From Nocardiopsis gilva YIM 90087 (lineage in GTDB: Bacteria; Actinomycetota; Actinomycetes; Streptosporangiales; Streptosporangiaceae): a stretch of DNA of 64,000 bases. Below are positions 26,286 to 35,151 of the stretch, piece by piece. The notes beneath the pieces were generated by a model. That model saw only the letters and a list, made by a program, of their open reading frames with translations. It ran no database searches and was not told the DNA's origin. The stretch lies in NCBI RefSeq assembly GCF_002263495.1, contig NZ_CP022753.1, positions 6,068,312-6,132,311 of the forward strand, given 5' to 3'. Made by a program: the position numbers and the translations under genes. Numbering within the stretch: position 1 is the stretch's first letter; every line of letters starts with the position of its first letter.

Positions 26286-27427
26286 TCCGGCACCACCACC
26301 TCGGTGCCCTCCTTGATGCCGTCGCCGGAGATCTCGACCTGGCCGTCGGCGAACATCCCCGTCTCGACCTCGACGTCTTTGACCCCGCCGTTCTTGTCCA
26401 CGACGGAGACGCCGTAGCCGCCGCCCGGCAGCGCGGTGAGCGCGCCGACCGGGACCGCGAGCACGTCCTCCACGCTGTCGCTGACCAGCGCGACCTTGAC
26501 CGGCGCCTGGTCGAAGAACTGACCCTTCGGCACGTCGTCGAGCTTGATCACGACGTCGATCACGGTGTCCCCGCCCCCGCCGTCGGGATTGCCGTCGTCG
26601 GACTGCTCCTCCTTGGCCACCGAGCCGACCGAGGTGACCGTCCCCGTGGCCTTGCCACCGCCGGGCAGTTCCACGTCGACCTGGTCGCCCTTGCTGACCA
26701 GCTCGCGGTCCTCCACCTTCAGCGGCACGTCGACCCCCCGGTCACCCGACGTCGTCGACATCACCGGGGCGGAGGGCGAGGTGCGCTCGCCGACCTTCAC
26801 GTCCTTGCCGGAGACCCGCACCGAGCCCGACGCGAACCACACGTTGGCCGGATCGACCTCACCGCTCTGCGGCAGCCCCACCTGCTTCTGCCAGCGCTTG
26901 ACGGCGTAGGCGGTCAGCTCGGTGTACTCGTTGTCGACCGTGAACCCGCCGTAGCCGAGTTCACTCAGCGCTTGCTCGAACTGGCGCACGTCCTCACCCT
27001 TGTCTCCGACGGCGAGTGTGCGGAAGGCGGGCTTGTCGCCGCGCAGGAGGCTGACCGGCTTGCCGTCGACCTCGTAGAGCTTGCCGCCCGGGTCGATCAC
27101 CTTGCCCCCCTTCGGCAGCCAGGTGACGACGCCCTCAGCGCCGGAGACGACGGACCCGCCGCCCCCGTAGCCCAGTTTCCCGTCGACGCTCTTACGTTCC
27201 TCCAGCGTCGTACGCTGCACCTGGGCGGTGGCCCCGGGCGCCGACGCCCCGCTGTCGGAGTCCTTGTCCGGCCCGCCCCAGCCGAGCACCGCGCCCATCG
27301 CGGCCAGGGCCGCCACCAGCAGCAGGACCAGCGTGACGATGGTGATCTTCAGGCGCCGTCCGCGACCGCGCGGCGACTCCTCGTCGGCCAGTTGGTCGGT
27401 CACCGTCGCGGGGGTCTCGACGCTCAC
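26282..27427 (-). CDS. Periplasmic adaptor-like protein with peptidoglycan-binding domain
   Basis: 381 residues, GTG start overlapping the lipoprotein stop (GTGA). One N-terminal membrane helix (about 26-50), then a secreted part with a short PG_binding_1-like segment (GDKGEDVRQFEQALSELGY...VKRWQKQVGLPQSGEVD) inserted in a membrane-fusion-protein scaffold; the C-terminal barrel region reads VLAVPVGALTALPGGGYGVSVV. This is the adaptor arrangement of Gram-positive MacAB-like systems. It probably connects the permease to the cell wall. Confidence 0.85.
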   Translation of the reverse strand: MSVETPATVTDQLADEESPRGRGRRLKITIVTLVLLLVAALAAMGAVLGWGGPDKDSDSGASAPGATAQVQRTTLEERKSVDGKLGYGGGGSVVSGAEGVVTWLPKGGKVIDPGGKLYEVDGKPVSLLRGDKPAFRTLAVGDKGEDVRQFEQALSELGYGGFTVDNEYTELTAYAVKRWQKQVGLPQSGEVDPANVWFASGSVRVSGKDVKVGERTSPSAPVMSTTSGDRGVDVPLKVEDRELVSKGDQVDVELPGGGKATGTVTSVGSVAKEEQSDDGNPDGGGGDTVIDVVIKLDDVPKGQFFDQAPVKVALVSDSVEDVLAVPVGALTALPGGGYGVSVVDKNGGVKDVEVETGMFADGQVEISGDGIKEGTEVVVPE

Positions 27428-27945
27428 TCGTCCTTCCCCATGGTGATGCTCGGGCCGCCGCCGGTCTTCTCGCCGCAGGCCTTCATGGCCTCTTCCATCT
27501 TCTTCTGATCCCCGCTGAGGTCGAGGGCGAGGCCCTCGCCCTTCTTCGGGTCCTCGACGTCGACGCCGTTGTCCCGCAGGCAATTGGCCATCTCCAGGTT
27601 GTCCTGGAAGATCTCCTCGTCGGAGCGGTCGTCCTCCGGCATGGGCATCAGGTCGTCGCACTTCTCCAGGGCCTTCTTCACGGTGTCGTCCTCGTCGCCC
27701 CCGCGCGGCAGGGCCGGCATCGCCCCCTCCTCCCCCTTCGGGTCCGGTACGTCGACGCCGTTGTCCCGCATGCACTGGGCGAACTTCACGCCGTCGCCCT
27801 TGGCGTCGGCGCTCGACTCCCCCGAAGCGGAGCCGCCCGACGCGTCGGGCTTGTCATCGCCGAAGCCCAGCTGCGAGCACCCGCCGAGCAGCAGGGCGCC
27901 CAGGAGTGCGGCGATTCCGAGAACCGGTTTCCGGTACGTCGTCAT
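27424..27945 (-). CDS. Lipoprotein with two Cys-containing repeats, first gene of the export cluster
   Basis: 173 residues from ATG 27945 with GAGGGAG upstream. Signal peptide ending in the lipobox LLGGC (Cys23). The mature part holds two repeats, FAQCMRDNGVDVPDP (about 55-69) and MANCLRDNGVDVEDP (about 119-133). Each has a second Cys about 35-38 residues later (Cys58/Cys96 and Cys122/Cys157), suggesting one disulphide per repeat. First gene of a four-gene operon; divergent from a two-component system. Confidence 0.8.
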   Translation of the reverse strand: MTTYRKPVLGIAALLGALLLGGCSQLGFGDDKPDASGGSASGESSADAKGDGVKFAQCMRDNGVDVPDPKGEEGAMPALPRGGDEDDTVKKALEKCDDLMPMPEDDRSDEEIFQDNLEMANCLRDNGVDVEDPKKGEGLALDLSGDQKKMEEAMKACGEKTGGGPSITMGKDE

Positions 27946-28169
27946 GTCTCCCTCGACCTTCATGGACGTGGTTTCGGTCGCCAGGTAGCGACCACATGAC
28001 GGACATGCCAGCAGCCCGCCGGTTACCTCGTGGTTACGCCGATGACCTGGAGATATGCAGGGAGAACGCAGACGGATGAGGTAACCATGGTGTAACCGGG
28101 GTCGCGATACGGATAGCCGCGCGCGGACCTCGCTCGGGGGCCGGAACACCATGTATGGGGGACCTACGG

Positions 28170-28826
28170 ATGCGCGTCCTGATCGTCGAGGACGAACCCT
28201 CACTCGCCGCCTCCATCGCCGAGGGGCTGCGCGGCGAGGGGATGGCCGTGGACGTCGCCGCCGACGGCGCGACGGGCTCGGAGATGGCGGCCGTGCACGG
28301 CTATGACGTGATCGTCCTCGACCGCGACCTGCCGCGCCTGCACGGCGACGAGATCTGCCGCCGGATCGCCGCCGACCCGGACGCCGACGCCCGAGTGTTG
28401 ATGCTCACAGCCGCCGGAGAGGTCGACGACCGCGTGGCCGGGCTCTCTCTGGGCGCCGACGACTACCTGGCCAAACCGTTCGCCTACCGGGAACTGGTCG
28501 CGCGCGTGTACGCGCTCGGCCGCCGCTCCCGCCCGGCGCCGCCGCCCACGCTGGAGCGCCGGGGCGTCCGCCTCGACCCATTGCGCAGGACGGCGGAGCG
28601 CGACGGCCGCGCCCTCGATCTGACCGCCAAGGAGCTGGGCGTGCTGGAGGAGCTGCTGCGGGCCGACGGCGCGCCCGTCACCGCGACCCAGCTGACCGAG
28701 AAGGTGTGGGACGAGCACCTCGATCCCTTCAGCGGGGTGCTGAAGGTGGTGGTGCACCGGCTGCGCCGCAAGCTCGGCCGCCCGCCGCTGATCGAGACCG
28801 TCCCCGGACACGGATACCGGATCTGA
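28170..28826 (+). CDS. OmpR/PhoB-family response regulator
   Basis: 218 residues from ATG 28170 (GGGGGACC 6-8 nt upstream; an in-frame ATG at 28155 lacks a site). Receiver domain with acidic pocket VEDEP, phospho-acceptor Asp51 in VIVLDRDLP and Lys in DDYLAKPF. C-terminal winged helix ends in VVHRLRRKLGRPPLIETVPGHGYRI. It is followed one base later by its sensor kinase gene. It probably controls the divergent export cluster. Confidence 0.93.
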   Translation: MRVLIVEDEPSLAASIAEGLRGEGMAVDVAADGATGSEMAAVHGYDVIVLDRDLPRLHGDEICRRIAADPDADARVLMLTAAGEVDDRVAGLSLGADDYLAKPFAYRELVARVYALGRRSRPAPPPTLERRGVRLDPLRRTAERDGRALDLTAKELGVLEELLRADGAPVTATQLTEKVWDEHLDPFSGVLKVVVHRLRRKLGRPPLIETVPGHGYRI

Positions 28827-28827
28827 C

Positions 28828-30042
28828 ATGCCCAACCCGTTCATCGCCCGACTGCGGAGCACGCCGATGACCGTGCGCACCAAGCTCGCCCTCATCTACA
28901 CGGGGGTCTTCCTGGTCGGCGGGGTGCTGCTGCTCGGGCTGAACTACGTGATCGTGTCGTCGAGCCTGGCCGATCGGGGCGACGTCCTCCTTGTCCAGGC
29001 GACGGACTGGGCCACGACCACCAACGGGGAAGAGATGCCCACCGCGGTGCTGCCCCGGGACCGCAGCCAGACCATGCGTGCTCAGCCCGCCCAGGCCATT
29101 GAGGGCTACCAGGACGGCGTGCTGAATGACCTGCTGCTGCGCTCCGGACTCGGGCTCGTCGCCGCCACCGCGCTGGCGGCGCTCGGCGGATGGCTCGTCG
29201 CGGGACGCCCGCTGCGCCGCCTCCACCAGGTCACCGAGACGGCGCGGCGGCTGTCCGAGCACGACCTCGGGCGCCGCCTCGCGCTATCGGGCCCGCCCGA
29301 CGAGTTCCGCGAGCTCGGTTCCACCTTCAACGGGATGCTGGAGCGGCTGCAGTCCGCGTTCGAGAGCCAGCGCCGGTTCGTCGCCAACGCCTCGCATGAG
29401 CTGCGCACGCCGATGGCCAGCCAGCGGGCCGCCGTCGAGGTCGCGCTGGCCCAGGGGCGGGTGCCCGACGACCTGCGGCCCGCGATGGAGCGTGTCCTGG
29501 AGTCGGCCGACCGCAGTGAGCGGCTGATCTCCGGATTGCTGCTCCTCGCCCGTTCCGACCGGGGACTCACCGCCGCCGAGCCGGTCGACCTGGCTGACGC
29601 GGCACAGCGGGCGCTGGGGACGCAGGCCGACGCGGTGGCGGAAGCAGGCGTGGAGCTCCGGTCCGATCTGACGTCGGTCGTGGTCGACGGCGACCAGGTG
29701 CTGTTGGAGCAGCTGGTCGGCAACCTGGTCGACAACGCGGTCCGCTACAACCGCCCGGACGGGTCTGTGTGGATCGAGGTGGAGGAGACGGACGCCGAGG
29801 CGGTGCTGCGGGTCGCCAACCCCGGGCCGGAGGTCGCCGACGCCGATCGGCTGTTCGAGCCGTTCGACCGCGGCGGCCGCGACCGCCTGCACGACCAGGA
29901 CGGCGGCAGCGGCCTGGGGCTGTCCATCGTCAGGTCGATCGCGATGGCGCACGGCGGCCGGGCGAGTGCCGCCCCGCGCCCCGGCGGTGGACTGGTCGTC
30001 ACCGTCCGTCTGCCGCTACTGGCCGACGACGAAACGCCGTAA
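28828..30042 (+). CDS. Sensor histidine kinase (HAMP-HisKA)
   Basis: 404 residues. First membrane helix about 20-45, short extracytoplasmic loop (about 46-100), second helix about 105-125, HAMP domain, then the H-box FVANASHELRTPMAS with His190. N-box NLVDNAVRYN and G-boxes GGSGLGLSIVRSIAMAHGG complete the ATPase domain. The short loop suggests sensing within or near the membrane, common in kinases paired with MacAB/BceAB-like exporters. Starts 1 bp after the regulator stop. Confidence 0.93.
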   Translation: MPNPFIARLRSTPMTVRTKLALIYTGVFLVGGVLLLGLNYVIVSSSLADRGDVLLVQATDWATTTNGEEMPTAVLPRDRSQTMRAQPAQAIEGYQDGVLNDLLLRSGLGLVAATALAALGGWLVAGRPLRRLHQVTETARRLSEHDLGRRLALSGPPDEFRELGSTFNGMLERLQSAFESQRRFVANASHELRTPMASQRAAVEVALAQGRVPDDLRPAMERVLESADRSERLISGLLLLARSDRGLTAAEPVDLADAAQRALGTQADAVAEAGVELRSDLTSVVVDGDQVLLEQLVGNLVDNAVRYNRPDGSVWIEVEETDAEAVLRVANPGPEVADADRLFEPFDRGGRDRLHDQDGGSGLGLSIVRSIAMAHGGRASAAPRPGGGLVVTVRLPLLADDETP

Positions 30043-30083
30043 CGCTCTGTCTGGAATCCGGGCAGGTGAGTGCCTGACCAATG

Positions 30084-30103
30084 ACGATAATCCCCGCATT
30101 ATC
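30084..30103 (+). terminator. Hairpin after the two-component operon
   Basis: CGATAAT-ccccgc-ATTATCG, a perfect 7-bp stem, 42 bp past the kinase stop. AT-rich for a terminator in this genome. Confidence 0.3.
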
Positions 30104-30325
30104 GAGCAATGTCAGGGGGTGGCGAAATGCCATTTCTGCCTATCCGCCCGAAACAGCTCAGCCGCGAACCAGATCGTCGGAGAAATCGTGGTTGGCGCAC
30201 ACCTCCGCAGGTGACAACTGTGAATGCGCGGGGCCCACGCCCCGAAATCCCCGCGCGCCGCAGTTCCGGGCGAGGCCGAATAGAGCCTGATCCACGGGCT
30301 CGCCCACGCATTCTCAAGGAGGCCG

Positions 30326-30502
30326 ATGAGAACCAGATGTGTTCAGGCCAGAGCCGCCGCCACCCCCGCGACCGATGTCGGTACCGCGGGCCCCACGCGC
30401 GTCGGCCGCTGGTACGACCCCCGCCATCACGGCCGCGCGAGACCGGAGCCGTTCGTGGCGTGCCGACTCGCGTGGCTCCACCACGTGCTGTCGCCGAGAT
30501 GA
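30326..30502 (+). CDS. Possible small ORF with strong ribosome-binding site
   Basis: 58 codons, ATG 30326 preceded by AAGGAGG at 3-nt spacing. The product is basic (MRTRCVQARAAATPATDVGT..., ending HHVLSPR), with two Cys and no membrane helix. A 15-bp hairpin follows 84 bp downstream. Otherwise the 30043-30711 interval shows no recognisable gene. Could be a chance frame. Confidence 0.3.
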   Translation: MRTRCVQARAAATPATDVGTAGPTRVGRWYDPRHHGRARPEPFVACRLAWLHHVLSPR

Positions 30503-30585
30503 CGCGATCGCCCGGTCCTGGTGGGGTTCTCGACGCGCCGCGAGGACCGGGCGCGGCCGGGTGCGGACACAGGCGCGTTCCGCCC

Positions 30586-30619
30586 GGTGCCTCCGCCGCC
30601 GTCCGGTGGTGGAGGCACC
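30586..30619. terminator. Hairpin in the interval before the GNAT gene
   Basis: GGTGCCTCCGCCGCC-gtcc-GGTGGTGGAGGCACC, a 15-bp stem with two mismatches. It could terminate the small ORF (plus) or the GNAT gene (minus, stop at 30712). Confidence 0.6.
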
Positions 30620-30711
30620 GGAGGCCGCGCGTGGCCGCGGCGGCCACCGGTCTGCCCGCCGCGAATTCCGGCCGCGAGCCGGCCGTTCACGGGGGCGAAT
30701 TCTCGGCGGTC

Positions 30712-31311
30712 TCACCCCTCCTTGAGGGCGAGTCGGGCGATGGGCCGCCCACTGACGGGGTGGGCTGTGCAGGTGAATCCGGCCTTCTGGAACATCCGCA
30801 CGGTACCGGTGTATACCTCGGCGCTGGGGGCGCGTCCGCCGGCGGTGTCGATCGGATACGCCTCCAGCACCCGGCCTCCGCAAGCACGCGCATGGTCGAT
30901 CGCTGCGATCAGCAACCGGGATCCCATCCCTTTGCGACGGCGGCGCGGGGGTAGCCAGAAGCACACCAGTGACCACACGCCCGGCTCATTGGGGTCGACG
31001 GGGCGCAGCGACCGCGACCGCGACAGTCGGATGAAGTCCTCCCGGGGCGCCACGGACACCCAGCCGCAGGGCCGCGCGTCCTCGTAGGCGATCAGTCCGG
31101 GAACCTTCCCGTCGAGGGTCACTCGTTTCAGCGTCTCGTGGTTGGAGGCCCCGCGTTCGGGCGGGGAACACGACACACTTCCGGTGAAATCCTTGGCCCT
31201 GCGTCGGAAGTACACACACCAGCAATGCCCATAGGCCCCGGTTGGCCCGAACAGTTGTTGCAGGTCCTCCCATCGATCCGGAGTGGCGGGCTCGATCGAG
31301 ATGACGGTCAT
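30712..31311 (-). CDS. GNAT-family N-acetyltransferase
   Basis: 199 residues from ATG 31311, GAGGGGG upstream. The acetyl-CoA binding core is visible: WSLVCFWLPPRRRRKGMGSRLLIAAIDHARACGG (motif A R-x-x-G-x-G/S around RRKGMGSRL) and a final motif-B region VYTGTVRMFQKAGFT. The N-terminal part has CWCVYFRRRAKDF, a segment common in a subgroup of actinobacterial GNAT proteins. Substrate unknown. Confidence 0.88.
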   Translation of the reverse strand: MTVISIEPATPDRWEDLQQLFGPTGAYGHCWCVYFRRRAKDFTGSVSCSPPERGASNHETLKRVTLDGKVPGLIAYEDARPCGWVSVAPREDFIRLSRSRSLRPVDPNEPGVWSLVCFWLPPRRRRKGMGSRLLIAAIDHARACGGRVLEAYPIDTAGGRAPSAEVYTGTVRMFQKAGFTCTAHPVSGRPIARLALKEG

Positions 31312-31432
31312 CAGACCCCCTCGGCGCACACTGGTCGTGACCCAGAACACTAGCGACTCCGGGCCGTGTCCGGCACCCTCCGGTCCGTCCGGATCGCGGT
31401 CTTTCCGCAGGTGGAACCCGCGATAAGAGAAT

Positions 31433-32275
31433 CTAGGAAGCCTCCTTCGACACCGAGCTCCCCGCACGGGCGCGCAGCTCAGCCACCTCCGCCCGCAGTG
31501 CGCGGAGCTCGGCCAGCACCGCGTCCTGATCGCGGTCGGGGTCGTGGCCGCGCCGGACCTCGGCGCTGCGATCACCGCCGTCGTGCTCCAGGGCCTCGAC
31601 CGCCACGGCGATGAAAAGGTTCAGGGCGATAAAGGTCGACGCCAGGATGAACGTGACAAAGAAGACCCATGCCAGGGGCTGCTCGCCCATCACGCCGCGC
31701 GCGATCTCCCCCCAGTTGTCCCCCGTCATGATCTGGAAGAGCGTGAACAGAGATGCGAAGACGTCGCCGAAATGCTGTGGCGCGGTCTCGCGGAACAGGT
31801 TCGTCGACATCACCGCCGCCACATACAGCAGCAGCGCGACCAGGAACGAGATCGACGCCATCCCCGGCATCGCGCGAAACAGCCCCGTGACGACGTGACG
31901 CAGGGACGGGATGACCGACAGCAGGCGGAGAACGCGCAAAATCCGCAGGACACGCATCACGGCGAACGGCCCGGTGGACGGGAGCAGCGCGATCGCCACG
32001 ACGATCAGGTCGAACCAGCTCCAGGGGTCGCGGAAGAACCCCGCACGGTGCCCGTAGATCCGCAGGGACAGTTCGACGACGAACACCCACAGGACGGCCG
32101 CGTCCAGCGCATGGATCACCTCGCCGTGCTCCGCGAGGAACCACGGTGAGGTCTCCAGCCCGAGGAGGAAGGCGTTGGCCAGGATCAATCCGATGATGAT
32201 GGTCTGAAACCACCTGGCATCCACAATTACCCGGATTCGGTCAGGAGATAACAAGTGTTCCGACTCCGTCTTCAA
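31433..32275 (-). CDS. Voltage-gated cation channel, single-domain (BacNav/Cav-like)
   Basis: 280 residues: one six-helix unit, so a homotetramer by analogy to NaChBac. S1 about 24-42, S2-S3 about 58-98, S4 with Arg at 108, 111, 114 and 117 (MRVLRILRVLRLL), S5 about 142-160, pore loop with filter TGDNWGE at 184-190, S6 about 202-230, then a charged linker and a C-terminal coiled coil (LAELRALRAEVAELRARAG). The filter differs from the BacNav TLESW type and looks more like calcium-channel repeats. Ion selectivity is inference. Confidence 0.9.
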   Translation of the reverse strand: MKTESEHLLSPDRIRVIVDARWFQTIIIGLILANAFLLGLETSPWFLAEHGEVIHALDAAVLWVFVVELSLRIYGHRAGFFRDPWSWFDLIVVAIALLPSTGPFAVMRVLRILRVLRLLSVIPSLRHVVTGLFRAMPGMASISFLVALLLYVAAVMSTNLFRETAPQHFGDVFASLFTLFQIMTGDNWGEIARGVMGEQPLAWVFFVTFILASTFIALNLFIAVAVEALEHDGGDRSAEVRRGHDPDRDQDAVLAELRALRAEVAELRARAGSSVSKEAS

Positions 32276-32460
32276 TCGGAGGAATGGGAGGCGACCGCCA
32301 GAGCCTACCGATCCTTTCCGCTAACGAGGGAATGGCCGGGCGGACCGAGCCCTCCGCCGACGGCGCGGCCACCACGACCCAAAACAGTGCCGATCACGTA
32401 ATTCGATTCAATGCGGAGAATATGTGGAGAATAGGCGGCGAACAACGGTATGAGGACATG

Positions 32461-32505
32461 AAAAAGCGCCGGCGGCGGAGGCCCGAGGGCCCCGCCACCG
32501 GCGGC
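32461..32505 (-). terminator. Intrinsic terminator of the AGCS symporter gene
   Basis: A GC-rich hairpin (GCCGGCGGCGG ... inner GGCCC-ga-GGGCC ... CCGCC-acc-GGCGGC) followed on the minus strand by GCGCTTTTT. Located 28 bp beyond the stop codon. Confidence 0.75.
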
Positions 32506-32533
32506 AGGTGGGAAAAAGCGCTGGAAGAAAGTG

Positions 32534-33976
32534 TCAGGCCTGGGCCTTCTCCTCTTCCGGGTCCCAGCACTCCACGCCGCGCAGCTGCGGGACGCGGTCG
32601 CGGGTGAACACCGGGTCCAGCCCCTGCTTGCGCTGCTCCTGGTAGTCCTTGAGCAGGAGCACGGTGACGCCGCACAGCGGCGCGATGGCCACCAGGTTCA
32701 CCAGTGCCATGATGCCCATGGCGGTGTCGGCGAGGTTCCACACGATGTCGACCGAGCCGATGGCGCCGAGGAACGTCGCGGTCAGGAAGATCAGCTTGAA
32801 GCCGATCATCACGCCCTTGTTCCCGCTCAGGAAGCCCACGTTGGACTCGCCGTAGTAGTAGTTGCCCAGCACCGAGCTGAAGGCGAGCAGCAGCAGGACC
32901 ACCGTCAGCGCGTGCAGCGACCACGTGCCCAGTCCGGACTGCAGCGCCTCCTGGGTCAGCAGCGGGCCCCGCTCCTCACCGAGTTCCGGGTTGGAGACAA
33001 GGATGAGGAAGGCGGTCATGGAGCAGATGATCAGGGTGTCGAAGTAGACGCCCAGGGTCTGCACAAGGCCCTGCTTGACCGGGTGGCTGACGGAGGCGGT
33101 GGCACCGGCGTTGGGCGCGGAACCGAGACCGGCCTCGTTGGAGAACATGCCGCGCCGCACGCCCTGCACGATCACCGTGCCCAGGGTGGCACCGGCGAAC
33201 TCGCGGATGCCGAAGGCGCTCTCGAAGATCATCGAGAACACGGCGGGGATCTGGTCCGCGTGCGTCACGACCACGGCCAGGCCCATCACGATGTAGACCA
33301 GCGCCATGAACGGCACCAGCGCCTGGGAGACGGCCGCGATCCGTCGCACACCGCCGAAGACCACGGCCGCGGTGATCCCCACCAGCACGGCGCCGACCGC
33401 CGCGCCGAGCCAGCTGGGAGCCGTCGCCCCGCCGGCCTCAACCGAGCCCTTGATGGCACCGGAGATGGTGTTGCTCTGCACCGCGTTGAACGTGAAGCCG
33501 AACGTGATGGTGATGGTGATCGCGAAGATCACGCCGAGCCAGCGAGCGCCCAGCCCGCGCTCCATGTAGTAAGCGGGGCCGCCGCGGAAGCCGGTCTTGT
33601 CACGCACCTTGTAGAGCTGGCCCAGCGTGGACTCGACGAAGCTCGCCGCGCCCACCACCAGGCCCATGAGCCACATCCACAGCACGGCGCCGGGTCCGCC
33701 GACCGCGATGGCGCCGGCTACACCGACGACGTTGCCGGTCCCGATGCGCGCCGCCGCGGAGATGGAGAACGCCTGGAAGGAGGAGATGGCCTTCTTGCCA
33801 TCCGGTGCGGTCTCGGGGGCGCCACGCAGCGTCCGGATCATGTCCGGGATGAGACGCAGCTGGACGCCGCCCAGCCGGACCGTGAAATAGATGCTCAGAA
33901 TCGCCAAGAGGGGGATGAGCAGGTACTGCCAGAAGCCGTCTGTGAGAAAGACGACCGTTTCGTTGATACGGTCCAC
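32534..33976 (-). CDS. Alanine/glycine:cation symporter (AGCS family)
   Basis: 480 residues from GTG 33976 with AGGAGC upstream. About 10-11 membrane helices. Family signatures: FQAFSISAAARIGTGNVVGVAGAIAVGGPGA in separate blocks (helix 2), GFRGGPAYYMERGLG, and RRGMFSNEAGLGSAPNAGA. Imports alanine, glycine or similar amino acids with Na+. Monocistronic with its own terminator. Confidence 0.94.
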   Translation of the reverse strand: MDRINETVVFLTDGFWQYLLIPLLAILSIYFTVRLGGVQLRLIPDMIRTLRGAPETAPDGKKAISSFQAFSISAAARIGTGNVVGVAGAIAVGGPGAVLWMWLMGLVVGAASFVESTLGQLYKVRDKTGFRGGPAYYMERGLGARWLGVIFAITITITFGFTFNAVQSNTISGAIKGSVEAGGATAPSWLGAAVGAVLVGITAAVVFGGVRRIAAVSQALVPFMALVYIVMGLAVVVTHADQIPAVFSMIFESAFGIREFAGATLGTVIVQGVRRGMFSNEAGLGSAPNAGATASVSHPVKQGLVQTLGVYFDTLIICSMTAFLILVSNPELGEERGPLLTQEALQSGLGTWSLHALTVVLLLLAFSSVLGNYYYGESNVGFLSGNKGVMIGFKLIFLTATFLGAIGSVDIVWNLADTAMGIMALVNLVAIAPLCGVTVLLLKDYQEQRKQGLDPVFTRDRVPQLRGVECWDPEEEKAQA

Positions 33977-34163
33977 GGCCCGAAGTGCTCCTTTGCGACT
34001 GGGGGATAACGTCGCAGCAGTACCCACGCATTGCGGACGGAACACCGCGAAGCACCACACGTTGCCGGAAACGGACCATTCTGTGACCTGAGTCGCTCAC
34101 GGGTCACGATCCGCCCACCCAACGTGCGCGCCGCCGGCTCTGGAGTCTCTTCGTTTCCCCAGG

Positions 34164-35099
34164 TCACGATGTGGCGTGGTGGGGATCGGTCACGCCTCCC
34201 GGACTCGCCAGCGCGGCGCGGTCCCAGCCGAGCAGCTCCGCGCCCGCCTGATAGGCGGCCTCGTAGAAGGAGAGCACCGCCGACCGGGGGTCGGGTGCCC
34301 GGTGCGCTTCGGCACAGGGCAGCAGCGCCAGATGGCCCTTGCCGCTCGGCGTCCAATGGGCCCCGATGGGCAACGGGCGATCGGTGATGCCCTCGGGTTC
34401 GGGCGCCGTGTAGGAGTAGAAGGCCGGTTCTCCGACGCTCTCGTCGCCGAACCAGAAGCCGAAGGAGATCGCGTCGCGTGAGTACGCCTCGCGGATCAAC
34501 GGCCCCGCATCCCGCGGCTGTGCGACGACGCGGTCGCCGAACCGGGTCATAGCAAGGTCGAAGGTGTGCCAGAAATGGTGCACGGGGCTGGTCTTGCCCG
34601 AGAACTCGGCGGCGAACGCCTCCAGCACCATGCCGACCTGGCTGAGCACCCGCCAGTAGCGGTTCACGGCCGCCGGGTCGTAGTGGGCGTGCTCGATGTC
34701 CTCGACGAACGGGCGCCCCGAGTCGGGCAGGTCATAGGGCCGGGGATTCGGGATACGGGCGTGGACGCCCAGCCCGTCCAGCGTCGCGAGCACCTCGCGG
34801 TAGAACGTGGACACACTGTGGCCGGGCAACAGGAACGACGCGCTGCGACCGTGGATGGTGCGGGCCACCAGGAGGTGGTCCACGAAGTCGAAGTCGACGG
34901 TGAACACCGGATTGCCGTCGACCACCCCCATGGGTCGGGTGGTGATGCCGTTGCCGCAGAGGTGGAAGGAGGCGTTCCACCAGTGATTGCGGCGCGGTGC
35001 GGAGGTCAGCCGGATCTTGCCGACGACCTGGAGGAACCGGTGCAGTGTCTCCTTGGTGTCGGCCCAGTCCCGCAATGGGACCGCAGGGAACAGCTCCAT
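34164..35099 (-). CDS. DUF5996-family protein
   Basis: 311 residues from ATG 35099 (GAGGA about 8 nt upstream). Conserved blocks: HRFLQVVGKIRLTSAPRRNH-WWN, VDFDFVDHLLVARTIHGR, then PVHHFWHTFDLAMTRFGDR and a late ISFGFWFGD. This is the pattern of DUF5996, widespread in actinomycetes, of unknown function. It follows the AviRa-like gene by 52 bp on the same strand and may be co-transcribed. Confidence 0.8.
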   Translation of the reverse strand: MELFPAVPLRDWADTKETLHRFLQVVGKIRLTSAPRRNHWWNASFHLCGNGITTRPMGVVDGNPVFTVDFDFVDHLLVARTIHGRSASFLLPGHSVSTFYREVLATLDGLGVHARIPNPRPYDLPDSGRPFVEDIEHAHYDPAAVNRYWRVLSQVGMVLEAFAAEFSGKTSPVHHFWHTFDLAMTRFGDRVVAQPRDAGPLIREAYSRDAISFGFWFGDESVGEPAFYSYTAPEPEGITDRPLPIGAHWTPSGKGHLALLPCAEAHRAPDPRSAVLSFYEAAYQAGAELLGWDRAALASPGGVTDPHHATS

Positions 35100-35151
35100 C
35101 CCGAGTCCTCCGTCCTCCCGGGCGGACCGGAAAGCATGTCGGATACCCCCA

